A stretch of DNA of 20,046 nucleotides. Origin: a bacterium (GTDB lineage: Bacteria > Desulfobacterota > GWC2-55-46 > DRQE01). This document shows, one piece after another, positions 13,353 through 20,046 of this stretch. Position numbers and translations under genes: made by a program. Every line of letters starts with the position of its first letter. Position 1 is the first letter of the stretch. The notes under the pieces were generated by a model, which was not told the DNA's origin, ran no database searches, and saw nothing but the letters and a program-made list of their open reading frames with translations. The stretch is taken from contig JALUQR010000206.1 in assembly GCA_027017505.1 (NCBI GenBank), positions 1-20,046 of the forward strand, given 5' to 3'.

Positions 13353-14915
13353 ATGGTAAGGAAGATTCAGCGTGCAATCGTAAGTGTAACCGACAAAAGG
13401 GGTATCACGGAGTTTGCAAGGGAGCTTCACACCATGGGGGTTGAGCTCATATCCACAGGGGGCACGGGCGAGCTTCTTAAAAAAGAGGGCATACCCATAA
13501 TCCCCATATCCTCTTACACCGGGTTTCCAGAGATGCTTGATGGAAGGCTTAAAACGCTTCATCCAAAGATACACGGCGGTATACTCGGCATAAGGGATAA
13601 CGAAAAACACATAAAGGAGATGGAGGACTACCAGATACCCACCATAGACATGGTTGTGGTGAATCTCTATGCCTTTGAGGATGTGGTTGCAAGGGGTGCC
13701 AGTCTTGATGATGCCATAGAGAACATAGACATAGGGGGGCCCACCATGATAAGGGCTGCGGCAAAGAACTACAGGTTTGTCGCCTGTGTTACAGACCCTT
13801 CAGACTACGGGGACATAATAGAGGAGATGAAGAAAAACCAGGGAGGGCTGAGCCTGTCCACGCGTTTCAGGCTTGCCCGAAAGGTCTTTGCACTTACCGC
13901 ACGCTACGAGGGAGCCATAGCCAACTACCTGTCAAGGTTCTCCACCGACAGGGAAGAGCCCGAGGAGTTCCCGGCCACACTTAACATGCAGTTTGAAAAG
14001 GTGCAGACCCTGAGATACGGTGAAAATCCACATCAGAAGGCGGTCTTCTACAGAGAAAAAGATGCATCAACAGCAACTGTGGCGTCTGCAAAAAAGCATC
14101 ACGGAAAGGAGCTTTCATACAATAACATACTTGACGCAGACTCTGCCCTTTCGCTCATAAAGGAGCTTTCAGAGCCTGCCTGTGCCATAATAAAGCACAA
14201 CAACCCCTGTGGTGTGGCTGTAAGCAAGGAGGGCCACCTCAGGGCATATGAGCTTGCACTCTCGTGTGACCCGAGGAGTGCCTTCGGTGGTATAGTTGCC
14301 ATAAACGGCACAGTGGACGAGGAGCTTGCAGAAAAGCTCAACGAGATGTTCCTTGAGGTCATCGTATCCTATGGCTACACGGAGAACGCACTCAGGATAC
14401 TGAAGAACAAGAAGAATCTGAGGCTTCTTGAGGTGGAGAAGGGAGAGCCCGAGGGAGGCTTTGATGTGAGGAGTGTTTCAGGAGGGCTACTTCTTCAGAG
14501 CCGTGACACAGAGAGTGCAGGAGACCTCAAGGTGGTCACAAGAAGGGGCCCAACGGAGGCAGAACTGAGGGACCTTCTTTTTGCATGGTGTGTGTGCAAG
14601 CATGTAAAGAGCAATGCCATAGTGATTGCAAAGGATGAGGTTGCAATAGGCATAGGAGCGGGGCAGACCTCAAGGGTTGACTCTGCGCGCATAGCCCTTA
14701 TGAAGGCAGAGGAATTCGGCCATGACCCCAAAGGAGCGGTGCTCGCCTCTGATGCGTTCTTCCCCTTCAGGGACAATATAGACCTGGTTGCAGAATACGG
14801 CGTTACAGCCATAATACAGCCAGGAGGCTCCATAAGGGATGAGGAGGTCATAAAGGCAGCAGATGAGCACAGCATGGCAATGGTCTTTACAGGCATAAGA
14901 CACTTCAAACACTGA
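13353..14915 (+). CDS. purH: Bifunctional AICAR formyltransferase / IMP cyclohydrolase
   Basis: Encodes 520 residues and performs the last two steps to IMP. The N-terminal IMP cyclohydrolase half (about 1-195) has LISTGGTGELL, EMLDGRLKTLHPKIHGGIL (60-78) and NIDIGGPTMIRAAAKN (124-139). The C-terminal AICAR transformylase half carries RYGENPHQ (221-228), Lys281-His282 in IIKHNNPCGVAV as catalytic residues, SAFGGIVAIN, and the closing FPFRDNIDLVAEYGVTAIIQPGGSIRD. It is full length. A ribosome site AAAGGGG lies about 10 nt before ATG. It heads purH-purD-purE, and the purD ribosome site overlaps its stop. Confidence 0.97.
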   Translation: MVRKIQRAIVSVTDKRGITEFARELHTMGVELISTGGTGELLKKEGIPIIPISSYTGFPEMLDGRLKTLHPKIHGGILGIRDNEKHIKEMEDYQIPTIDMVVVNLYAFEDVVARGASLDDAIENIDIGGPTMIRAAAKNYRFVACVTDPSDYGDIIEEMKKNQGGLSLSTRFRLARKVFALTARYEGAIANYLSRFSTDREEPEEFPATLNMQFEKVQTLRYGENPHQKAVFYREKDASTATVASAKKHHGKELSYNNILDADSALSLIKELSEPACAIIKHNNPCGVAVSKEGHLRAYELALSCDPRSAFGGIVAINGTVDEELAEKLNEMFLEVIVSYGYTENALRILKNKKNLRLLEVEKGEPEGGFDVRSVSGGLLLQSRDTESAGDLKVVTRRGPTEAELRDLLFAWCVCKHVKSNAIVIAKDEVAIGIGAGQTSRVDSARIALMKAEEFGHDPKGAVLASDAFFPFRDNIDLVAEYGVTAIIQPGGSIRDEEVIKAADEHSMAMVFTGIRHFKH

Positions 14916-14928
14916 GGAGACCTCGCAT

Positions 14929-16218
14929 ATGAAGATACTCGTTGTGGGCGGAGGTGGCAGAGAACACGCCCTTTCATGGAAGATAGCCCAGAGTAGCCAC
15001 ACAGAAAGGCTCTTTGTAGCCCCTGGCAACGGTGGCACGGAGCTTATAGCAGAGAATGTGCCCATAGGGGCAGACGATGTGGACCGCCTTGTGGAGTTTG
15101 CCATAAAGGAGTCAATAGAGCTCACAGTGGTTGGCCCTGAACTGCCCCTCTCGCTGGGGATAGTGGACAGGTTCGAGGAAGCAGGCCTTAAGATATTCGG
15201 CCCCCGCAGGGAGTCAGCACTTCTTGAGACAAGCAAGGCCTTCAGCAAGGCCTTTATGAAGAGACACTCCATACCCACGGCCAGGTATGCGGAGTTCACA
15301 GACCTTGCAGATGCACGGGCATACATAGAGGCTACAGAGGGAGGGGTTGTGGTCAAGGCAGACGGGCTTGCAGGAGGAAAGGGTGCCATAGTGTGCCCCA
15401 CAAAGGAGGATGCCCTGAGGGCTGTTGAGATGATGCTAAAAGAAAAGGCCTTTGGCAGGGCAGGCGAACGGGTGATAGTAGAAGAGCTCCTTACAGGTGA
15501 GGAAGCCTCATTCATCGTTATAACCGATGGCACCCACATAGTGAGCTTTCCCCCTGCACAGGACCACAAGCCCGTTTACGATGGAGACAGGGGGCCAAAC
15601 ACAGGCGGTATGGGTGCATACTCACCTGCTCCTGTAATAACAGATGAGCTGAGAGAGGAGATACTCCGCACCATAATAGAGCCCACAATAAGGGGTATGA
15701 GGGAAGAGGGCAGACCCTACAGGGGGGTGCTCTATGCAGGGCTCATGATAACAGATGATGGCCCGAAGGTGCTTGAGTTTAACGCAAGGTTTGGTGACCC
15801 CGAGGCCCAGCCCCTTATGGTAAGGCTTCGGAGCGACCTTGTAGAGCTACTTCTTGCGTGTGTGGAAAGCAGGCTTGATAGCCTGAACCCGGAGTGGGAC
15901 CCCAGACCCGCCCTGTGTGTTGTGATGGCCTCTTCCGGGTATCCTGGCAGTTACAGAAAGGGCCTGCCCATAAGGGGGCTTGAGTCTGCAGAAAGGCTGA
16001 AGGATGTCTATATCTTCCACAGTGGCACCGCCAGAAAAGATGGCATGTGCGTTACAGCAGGTGGAAGGGTGCTCAGTGTTACAGCCCTGGGTGAGACAAT
16101 AGAAGAGGCAAAGAGAAGATGCTACCATGCGGTGGAGCGTATAAGCTGGGAGGGAGTGCATTACAGAAGGGACATAGGAGATAGGGCACTTAAAAGGCTC
16201 AAACAAGGAGGAAGGTAG
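14929..16218 (+). CDS. purD: Phosphoribosylamine-glycine ligase (GAR synthetase)
   Basis: Encodes 429 residues, the usual monofunctional length, for the second step of purine synthesis. The N-terminal domain opens MKILVVGGGGREHALSWKI with PGNGGT (31-36). The ATP-grasp region contains KADGLAGGKGAIVC (143-156), EELLTGEEASFI, and PPAQDHKPVYDGDRGPNTGGMGAYSP (about 208-233). EFNARFGDPEAQPLM carries the metal-binding acidic residues. GAGGAG at 14914-14919, overlapping the purH stop, is the ribosome site. purE follows after 6 nt. Confidence 0.97.
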   Translation: MKILVVGGGGREHALSWKIAQSSHTERLFVAPGNGGTELIAENVPIGADDVDRLVEFAIKESIELTVVGPELPLSLGIVDRFEEAGLKIFGPRRESALLETSKAFSKAFMKRHSIPTARYAEFTDLADARAYIEATEGGVVVKADGLAGGKGAIVCPTKEDALRAVEMMLKEKAFGRAGERVIVEELLTGEEASFIVITDGTHIVSFPPAQDHKPVYDGDRGPNTGGMGAYSPAPVITDELREEILRTIIEPTIRGMREEGRPYRGVLYAGLMITDDGPKVLEFNARFGDPEAQPLMVRLRSDLVELLLACVESRLDSLNPEWDPRPALCVVMASSGYPGSYRKGLPIRGLESAERLKDVYIFHSGTARKDGMCVTAGGRVLSVTALGETIEEAKRRCYHAVERISWEGVHYRRDIGDRALKRLKQGGR

Positions 16219-16224
16219 AGAATT

Positions 16225-16722
16225 ATGAAGAAAGCACTTGTTGGAATCCTCATGGGCAGTGATTCAGACCTGCCCGTTATGCGTGAGTGTGCAAAAACAC
16301 TTGAGGAGTTTGATGTACCCTATGAGATGACCATATCCTCTGCACATCGCACACCTGAAAGGACAAAGGAGTTTGTCCAGAGGGCAGAAGAGAAGGGCAT
16401 AAAGGTGATAATTGCAGGGGCAGGGCTTTCAGCCCACCTTGCAGGATTCGTTGCAGCCCATACGGTACTTCCTGTAATAGGTGTGCCCCTTGATGCAGGC
16501 CCGCTTAAGGGTATGGACTCCCTTCTTTCCACAGTGCAGATGCCTCCAGGTGTGCCCGTTGCAACGGTTGCCATAGGTAAGGCAGGGGCAAAAAACGCAG
16601 GGGTGCTTGCAGTCCAGATACTGGCAACACAGGATGAGACACTCAGGAAAAAACTCAGGGAATACAGAAAGAGCCAGGCAGAAAAGGTGGCAGAGAAGGC
16701 AAAGGCCCTCGAGAGAGAATGA
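16225..16722 (+). CDS. purE: N5-carboxyaminoimidazole ribonucleotide mutase (class I PurE)
   Basis: Encodes 165 residues. GILMGSDSDLPVM near the start, SAHRTPER with the catalytic His at about 44, and GVPLDAGPLKGMDSLLSTVQMP followed by GVPVATVAIGKAGAKNAGVLA identify a class I mutase, which converts N5-CAIR to CAIR and normally depends on PurK. No purK is in the window. IIAGAGLSAHLAGFVAAHT replaces the common AGGAAHLPGM, a tolerated variant. A strong AAGGAGGAAGG ribosome site overlaps the purD end. Its stop overlaps the tsaC start by 4 nt (ATGA). Confidence 0.95.
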   Translation: MKKALVGILMGSDSDLPVMRECAKTLEEFDVPYEMTISSAHRTPERTKEFVQRAEEKGIKVIIAGAGLSAHLAGFVAAHTVLPVIGVPLDAGPLKGMDSLLSTVQMPPGVPVATVAIGKAGAKNAGVLAVQILATQDETLRKKLREYRKSQAEKVAEKAKALERE

Positions 16723-17327
16723 GCCAGCCCCTTATAGTGGAGATAGACCAGAGCCCTGAAACCCTGAAGGAGGTCTTCAGAAGGGGTGGCATAATAGCCT
16801 ATCCCACAGAGACCTTCTACGGGCTCGGGGTTGACCCCTTCAGCACAGATGCCCTTGAAAGGCTCTTCAAACTTAAGGGCAGACCAGGTGGAAAACCCGT
16901 ACTTGTGGTTATAAGAGATGTTGCAGAGCTGAATGGCCTTGTCGCAGAGATACCACCCCATGCCAGAACCCTTATGGAGCGCCACTGGCCAGGCCCGCTT
17001 ACCATTGTGTTCAGGGCAAGAAAAAAACTGCCAGCACTTCTTACAGGCAATACAGGTAAAATAGGGGTTCGGCTTTCAAGCTCACCCCTTACCAGAAGGC
17101 TTCTTGAGATACTGAGCTCACCCCTTACATCCACAAGTGCAAACCCCTCTGGAAGGGAGCCTGCACGAGACCACACAGAGGTGCTCCAGTACTTCGGCGA
17201 CGGAGTGGATGTTATAATAAAGACCGCAGAAAGACTTAAGGCGAGACAGCCATCAACAGTGGTGGATGTAACAGCTGAAAGACCCGTTGTTATAAGAGAA
17301 GGAGCGGTAAAGATAGAGGAGATTTAA
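16719..17327 (+). CDS. tsaC: L-threonylcarbamoyladenylate synthase (TsaC/YrdC family)
   Basis: Encodes 202 residues, the short TsaC type without the Sua5 C-terminal domain. The enzyme makes threonylcarbamoyl-AMP from threonine, bicarbonate and ATP for t6A37 in tRNAs that read ANN codons. GGIIAYPTETFYGLG (23-37), KLKGRPGGKPV (51-61, with the K-x-R nucleotide motif), HWPGPLTIVF (89-98), GKIGVRLSSSPL and STSANPSG (the S-x-N motif) are diagnostic. ATG 16719 overlaps the purE stop, so it is the last gene of the purine unit. It converges on rsmB with only 22 bp between the stops, and I see no terminator hairpin there. Abundant ATA codons in this genome make t6A formation relevant. Confidence 0.93.
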   Translation: MSQPLIVEIDQSPETLKEVFRRGGIIAYPTETFYGLGVDPFSTDALERLFKLKGRPGGKPVLVVIRDVAELNGLVAEIPPHARTLMERHWPGPLTIVFRARKKLPALLTGNTGKIGVRLSSSPLTRRLLEILSSPLTSTSANPSGREPARDHTEVLQYFGDGVDVIIKTAERLKARQPSTVVDVTAERPVVIREGAVKIEEI

Positions 17328-17349
17328 CCCGCCATGGAAGAATGCCCTT

Positions 17350-18726
17350 TCAGTCCGTTCTTTTAAGCCTTACCGCAAAGAATCCATCAAGGCCATCCCT
17401 GTGGGGCAGTGTTCTGAAAAAGCCCTCTGGTGTTATAAACCTTCTACACTCATGGGGCAGAATCTGTGCGATGGATTCAAGGCAGAACCCTCTTTTCTCT
17501 TTAAGAAACCATCTTACAACATCCTCTGTCTCCTCGGGCTCCAGGGTGCACACAGAGTATACAAGTCTTCCGCCCTTTTTAAGAAGCCCTGAGATGTTGG
17601 AAAGTATCTCTCGCTGGGTGTTTGCAGAGGACTTTATGTCCTCGGGTGTTCTTCTGAGCTTTATATCAGGGGTTCTTCTTATGGTGCCAAGCCCTGTGCA
17701 CGGGGCATCCACCAGTATGGCATCGAAGCCTCCTGAAGGAAGAGACCCCTCTTCCATGCCAGTGAGGCTGTACTGTGGTGTGAATGTCCTTGCATCTGCC
17801 AGAAGGGGTTTTATTATCTCTATGCGAAACCTTCTGGCAAGGCCCTCTATCTTTTTAAGCCTTGTTGGATGGCTGTCCATTGCCACCACAAGCCCCCTGT
17901 TTTCCATAAGCTGGGCTATGTGGGTTGCCTTACCACCTGGAGCACTGCACACATCGAGTATGCACTCACCAGGAGATGGAGAAACCAGAAGTGGTATGAG
18001 CTGGCTTGCCTCGTCCTGTATGTAGTATCTTCTGTCAGCAGGTTTGAGCCTTCCACGGTGTCTTTCAACAATCTCCAGCCCAACGGGTGAAAACCTTGTG
18101 GGCCTGGCCCTTATGCCCTCTTTTTTGAGCTCCTCCATGAGGGCATCCCTCGTTGTAACAAGGGTGTTAACCCTGAGGATGGTTGGCGGAGGGGTGAGGT
18201 TTACACGGCACAGCTCTATGGTCTCCTTAAGACCATACCTTTTAAGCCACCTTTCCACAAGCCACTGCGGATGGGAGAATATCACAGAGACATACCTTAC
18301 AGGCTCCTCCTTTATGGATGGAAAACTGACATTTTCTTTTTCCCTCTGTGCACTCCTTAAAACCGCATTTACAAACCCTGCACGCTCCCTGCCCAGGGGC
18401 TTTACAAGCTCCACGCTCTCCGATATGCAGGCATGGGGTGGTATGCCACGGAGAAAGTAAAGCTGGTATATGCCGAGCCTCAGGGCACAGAGCACCCTTG
18501 CCTCAAGCTTATGGGTGGGTATCTTTGAGAGCTGGTTTATTATCCAGTCTATCTTTATCTGCCAGCGAAGAACCCCGTAGACGAGCTCTGTTACAAGTGC
18601 CCTGTAGGGTTTTTCCACTGAGGGCAGTTTCTCCTCAAGAAGTATGTCTGCGTAGGAGCCCCTGGTCTCCACCCTTACAAGTATCTGGTGTGCCAGTAGC
18701 CTGGGGTTCTGATAGGTCTGTGCCAT
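17350..18726 (-). CDS. rsmB: 16S rRNA (cytosine-967-C5) methyltransferase RsmB
   Basis: Encodes 458 residues, the only minus-strand gene. An N-terminal NusB-like RNA-binding domain (about 1-135) includes ALVTELVYGVLRWQIKIDWII. The methyltransferase part has the pre-SAM linker IQDEASQLIPLLV (236-248), SAM motif DVCSAPGGKATHIA (258-271), and the two catalytic cysteines of m5C RNA methyltransferases, Cys343 in VDAPCTGLGTIRR and Cys393 in SVCTLEPEE. LKKGGRLVYS precedes the latter. It modifies C967 of 16S rRNA. No Shine-Dalgarno precedes the ATG. A TTGACA promoter on the minus strand lies so close that the mRNA would have only a few leader bases. Confidence 0.95.
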   Translation of the reverse strand: MAQTYQNPRLLAHQILVRVETRGSYADILLEEKLPSVEKPYRALVTELVYGVLRWQIKIDWIINQLSKIPTHKLEARVLCALRLGIYQLYFLRGIPPHACISESVELVKPLGRERAGFVNAVLRSAQREKENVSFPSIKEEPVRYVSVIFSHPQWLVERWLKRYGLKETIELCRVNLTPPPTILRVNTLVTTRDALMEELKKEGIRARPTRFSPVGLEIVERHRGRLKPADRRYYIQDEASQLIPLLVSPSPGECILDVCSAPGGKATHIAQLMENRGLVVAMDSHPTRLKKIEGLARRFRIEIIKPLLADARTFTPQYSLTGMEEGSLPSGGFDAILVDAPCTGLGTIRRTPDIKLRRTPEDIKSSANTQREILSNISGLLKKGGRLVYSVCTLEPEETEDVVRWFLKEKRGFCLESIAQILPHECRRFITPEGFFRTLPHRDGLDGFFAVRLKRTD

Positions 18727-18735
18727 ACCAAAGAG

Positions 18736-18763
18736 AGTTTATCATCCAGAGGGTGTGTGTCAA
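18736..18763 (-). promoter_or_regulatory. Promoter of rsmB placing the transcript start at the start codon
   Basis: On the minus strand a perfect TTGACA (18763-18758), a 16-bp spacer and TAAACT (18741-18736) preceded by TG at one base distance (extended -10). The predicted transcription start is near 18729, only about 3 nt before the rsmB ATG at 18726. Confidence 0.5.
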
Positions 18764-18787
18764 AGGGTAAAATCCTTCTGAGGGGTA

Positions 18788-18817
18788 TTGAAAATGCCCT
18801 GGGGTGTCTGATACGAT
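18788..18817 (+). promoter_or_regulatory. Possible promoter of the rseC-like gene, leaderless type
   Basis: TTGAAA (18788-18793), an 18-bp spacer and TACGAT (18812-18817), with TG at 18809-18810 (extended -10). Seven bases beyond the -10 box is 18824, the A of the gene's ATG. The gene has no nearby Shine-Dalgarno, as expected for a leaderless message. The -10 match is moderate. Confidence 0.4.
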
Positions 18818-18823
18818 GAAGAT

Positions 18824-19249
18824 ATGGAGGAGACAGGTACAGTCATAGAGGTAAGGGAAGACACTGTGCTTATAAGGACAGAGAAGAAGAGTGCCTGCGA
18901 GAGCTGTGTATCAAGGGATGTGTGCCACAGCGTGGGCGAGAAGGAGGTGGTCCTTGAGGCCCTGAATCCTGTGGGTGCAAAGAAGGGAGACAGGGTGGTA
19001 TTCACGGTGGGTGCAACCACACTCGTTAAGGCAGGTCTGCTGGTCTATCTCCTTCCGCTTGGGGGTTTCATAGCAGGGGTTGTTGCAGGCCAGCTTCTGG
19101 CAGATGCCATACCAGCAGTGGACAGAGATATACTCTCTGCACTTCTGGGGTTCGGCCTTATGGCACTGGTCTTTGTGGGGATAAATCTCTACAGCAGAAG
19201 AAGGGAGAAACTCAAGGAATACATGCCCAGGGTGGTGAGGGTTATCTGA
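18824..19249 (+). CDS. RseC/MucC-family positive regulator-like membrane protein
   Basis: Encodes 141 residues with the RseC (SoxR-reducing system) layout. An N-terminal beta-rich part (1-60) holds a cysteine group, Cys25, Cys28 and Cys34 (ACESCVSRDVC), and ends VGAKKGDRVVFTV. Two membrane helices follow (about 69-93 and 101-124), then a basic tail. In E. coli RseC affects the sigma-E pathway and reduction of SoxR, and homologues are often linked to Rnf-type electron transport; neither is in this window. The exact role here is unknown. The start lacks a Shine-Dalgarno; an extended -10 sits 7 nt before ATG. smpB begins 2 nt after its stop. Confidence 0.85.
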   Translation: MEETGTVIEVREDTVLIRTEKKSACESCVSRDVCHSVGEKEVVLEALNPVGAKKGDRVVFTVGATTLVKAGLLVYLLPLGGFIAGVVAGQLLADAIPAVDRDILSALLGFGLMALVFVGINLYSRRREKLKEYMPRVVRVI

Positions 19250-19251
19250 CT

Positions 19252-19716
19252 ATGGGTATAAAGCTTATATGCCAGAACAGAAGGGCAACCCATGAGTACA
19301 CCATAGAGGAGAAGTACGAGGCAGGCATAAGCCTTAAGGGAGACGAGGTAAAGTCCCTCAGGGCAGGCAGGGCCAACATAAACGACAGCTATGTGAGGAT
19401 TACCGCAGGAGAGGCCTTCCTCATAAACACCCACATAAGCCCCTATGAGAGGGCAGATGGCTTTGCCGAAAAAGACCCCCGCAGGCCAAGAAAACTGCTT
19501 CTTCACAAAAGGGAGATAAAAAAACTCGCAGGCAAGGTTGAACAGCGGGGCTACACGCTCATACCCCTGAAACTCTACTTCAAGAACGGTAGGGCAAAGG
19601 TGGAGATAGCCCTTGCAAAGGGTAAAAAGCTCCATGACCGCAGGGAAACACTCAAGAGAAAGACCGTGGCAAAGGAGATGGAAAGGGCTGTTAAGATGCG
19701 CCTTAGAAGAGGTTGA
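19252..19716 (+). CDS. smpB: SsrA-binding protein SmpB
   Basis: Encodes 154 residues, the normal size, for the partner that carries tmRNA to stalled ribosomes. NRRATHEYTIEEKYEAGISL (9-28), LKGDEVKSLRAGRANINDSY (28-47), FLINTHISPYE, and RRPRKLLLHKREI form the OB-fold core. The C-terminal basic tail, AKGKKLHDRRETLKRKT and onward, is the part that enters the mRNA channel. A GGTGAGGG ribosome site lies in the end of the rseC-like gene. The tmRNA gene begins 34 bp after the stop, so both parts of the rescue system are adjacent. Confidence 0.97.
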   Translation: MGIKLICQNRRATHEYTIEEKYEAGISLKGDEVKSLRAGRANINDSYVRITAGEAFLINTHISPYERADGFAEKDPRRPRKLLLHKREIKKLAGKVEQRGYTLIPLKLYFKNGRAKVEIALAKGKKLHDRRETLKRKTVAKEMERAVKMRLRRG

Positions 19717-19741
19717 ATAAAATAAAAAGGGATGGTAAAAT
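19713..19741 (+). promoter_or_regulatory. Promoter of ssrA
   Basis: TTGAAT (19713-19718, overlapping the smpB stop), a 17-bp spacer and TAAAAT (19736-19741) with TG at 19733-19734 (extended -10). The predicted start near 19748 agrees well with the expected tmRNA 5' end at about 19751. It gives ssrA transcription independent of smpB. Confidence 0.65.
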
Positions 19742-19750
19742 TTAATCTAA

Positions 19751-20046
19751 GGGGGCGACGGGTTTCGACGGGATGGATTGATGTTGAGGGAAGCATACCG
19801 AGGTCTGCCACCTCGTAAAACAGGCAGAGCAGAATAACTGCCGAAGAAAACTACGCACTGGCTGCCTAAAAGACCAGCCAGCGTCCCTTGCGTCCTTTCC
19901 CGCGGGATGTAAGGGGCGTCGGTTGATGCGGGATAGCCATTGAGGGGTGTCCGAGACCCTCGGTGGTGAAACCCCGTTTCGGACCCTTCCCCTTGGTGCC
20001 CTGCCTGTGGGGCAGAGGCGGAAGGTAAAAAAACACAGGCTAAGTA
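19751..20046 (+). ncRNA. ssrA: Transfer-messenger RNA (tmRNA), 5' part, cut by window end
   Basis: The 5' end GGGGGCGACGGGTTTCGACG is the tRNA-like acceptor and D-region start of one-piece tmRNA. An open frame follows the resume context AATAACT and encodes AEENYALAA then TAA (19840-19869). Including the alanine charged on tmRNA, the tag is AAEENYALAA, with the -ALAA end used by ClpXP. Downstream GC-rich segments with pairing arms (for example CCGAGACCCTCGG near 19950-19962) correspond to the pseudoknot region. The 3' tRNA half with its T arm and CCA end lies beyond 20046. tmRNA with SmpB releases stalled ribosomes and marks the broken product. Confidence 0.95.
19840..19869 (+). other. tmRNA tag-peptide reading frame
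   Basis: Codons GCC GAA GAA AAC TAC GCA CTG GCT GCC TAA encode AEENYALAA. The resume codon GCC and the ENYALAA core match the family. The tag is one residue shorter than the E. coli form (ANDENYALAA). Confidence 0.9.

Noticed and set aside
14670..15569. A 299-codon open frame on the minus strand opposite purH and purD
   Set aside because: It covers the highly conserved purH end and purD start in antisense, is rich in Ser and low-complexity stretches, and has no ribosome site. It reflects codon bias of the real genes.
17328..17349. A bidirectional terminator between convergent tsaC and rsmB
   Set aside because: Only 22 bp separate the stops and no stem with a T-run can be formed.
18781..18800. 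Hairpin AGGGGTATT/AATGCCCT between rsmB and the rseC-like gene
   Set aside because: Imperfect (one bulge, one G-U), no T-run, and it overlaps the -35 region. It is neither a terminator nor clear enough to call an operator.
1..20046. A frequent word of the form YTTACAGG, considered as a Chi-like recombination signal
   Set aside because: Most copies coincide with Leu/Val-Thr-Gly codons in preferred usage and occur on both strands; counting against a background model would be needed.
1..20046. CRISPR arrays, insertion sequences, prophage genes, toxin-antitoxin pairs, tRNA or rRNA genes
   Set aside because: None seen: no regularly spaced repeats, transposase or integrase motifs, or tRNA cloverleaf apart from the tmRNA 5' part.

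Overview
The window is ordinary, dense chromosomal core DNA from a Gram-negative-type (diderm) bacterium. Genes are almost all on the + strand, with one reversed gene (rsmB). G+C is about half by eye, and codon choice leans strongly to Ile ATA and Arg AGG/AGA, a bias common in thermophiles. Several features together point to Nitrospirota or a Desulfobacterota-like lineage: a free-standing F0 cluster without F1 genes, an RpoH-type sigma factor, a minimal Mla lipid transporter with a very long MlaD, and a RACo-like ASKHA protein. That placement is an inference and was not tested by any search. There are no mobile elements, CRISPR arrays, tRNAs or rRNAs, and no gene-free stretch longer than 160 bp.

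Layout. 1-156: promoter and structured leader. 157-2672: rpsF, rpsR, rplI and dnaB (ribosomal proteins plus replicative helicase, without the usual ssb). 2715-5117: priA (replication restart). 5141-6958: consensus promoter, folded leader, atpZ, atpI, atpB, atpE and a strong terminator. These encode the membrane part of ATP synthase only, so F1 and the b subunits must lie elsewhere. 6970-7854: promoter and an RpoH-family sigma factor whose start overlaps a tiny upstream ORF. 7947-12070: alr, mlaE, mlaF, mlaD (cell-wall D-alanine supply and envelope phospholipid transport). 12080-13330: a ferredoxin-less RACo/DUF4445 ASKHA ATPase. 13353-17327: purH, purD, purE, tsaC (purine synthesis and tRNA t6A formation). 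17350-18726 (minus): rsmB, convergent with tsaC. 18824-20046: an RseC-family membrane protein, smpB, and the 5' part of ssrA (tmRNA), which runs off the window.

How the genes work together. The main theme is growth machinery: ribosome assembly and modification (S6, S18, L9, RsmB), tRNA modification (TsaC), ribosome rescue (SmpB with tmRNA), DNA replication and restart (DnaB, PriA), proton-driven ATP synthesis (F0), envelope construction (Alr, MlaEFD) and de novo purine synthesis.

I did not find a clearly new multi-gene system. The points most worth a second look are: (1) MlaD carries a long helical stretch and a C-terminal beta-barrel-like domain, suggesting a one-protein bridge across the envelope; (2) the ASKHA ATPase lacks its electron-transfer domain; (3) an 10-codon upstream ORF occupies the best Shine-Dalgarno position of the heat-shock-type sigma gene; (4) the divergent rsmB/rseC pair has promoters placed so that both mRNAs would be nearly leaderless; (5) DnaB carries a four-cysteine cluster; (6) the rpsF and atp operon leaders can fold.
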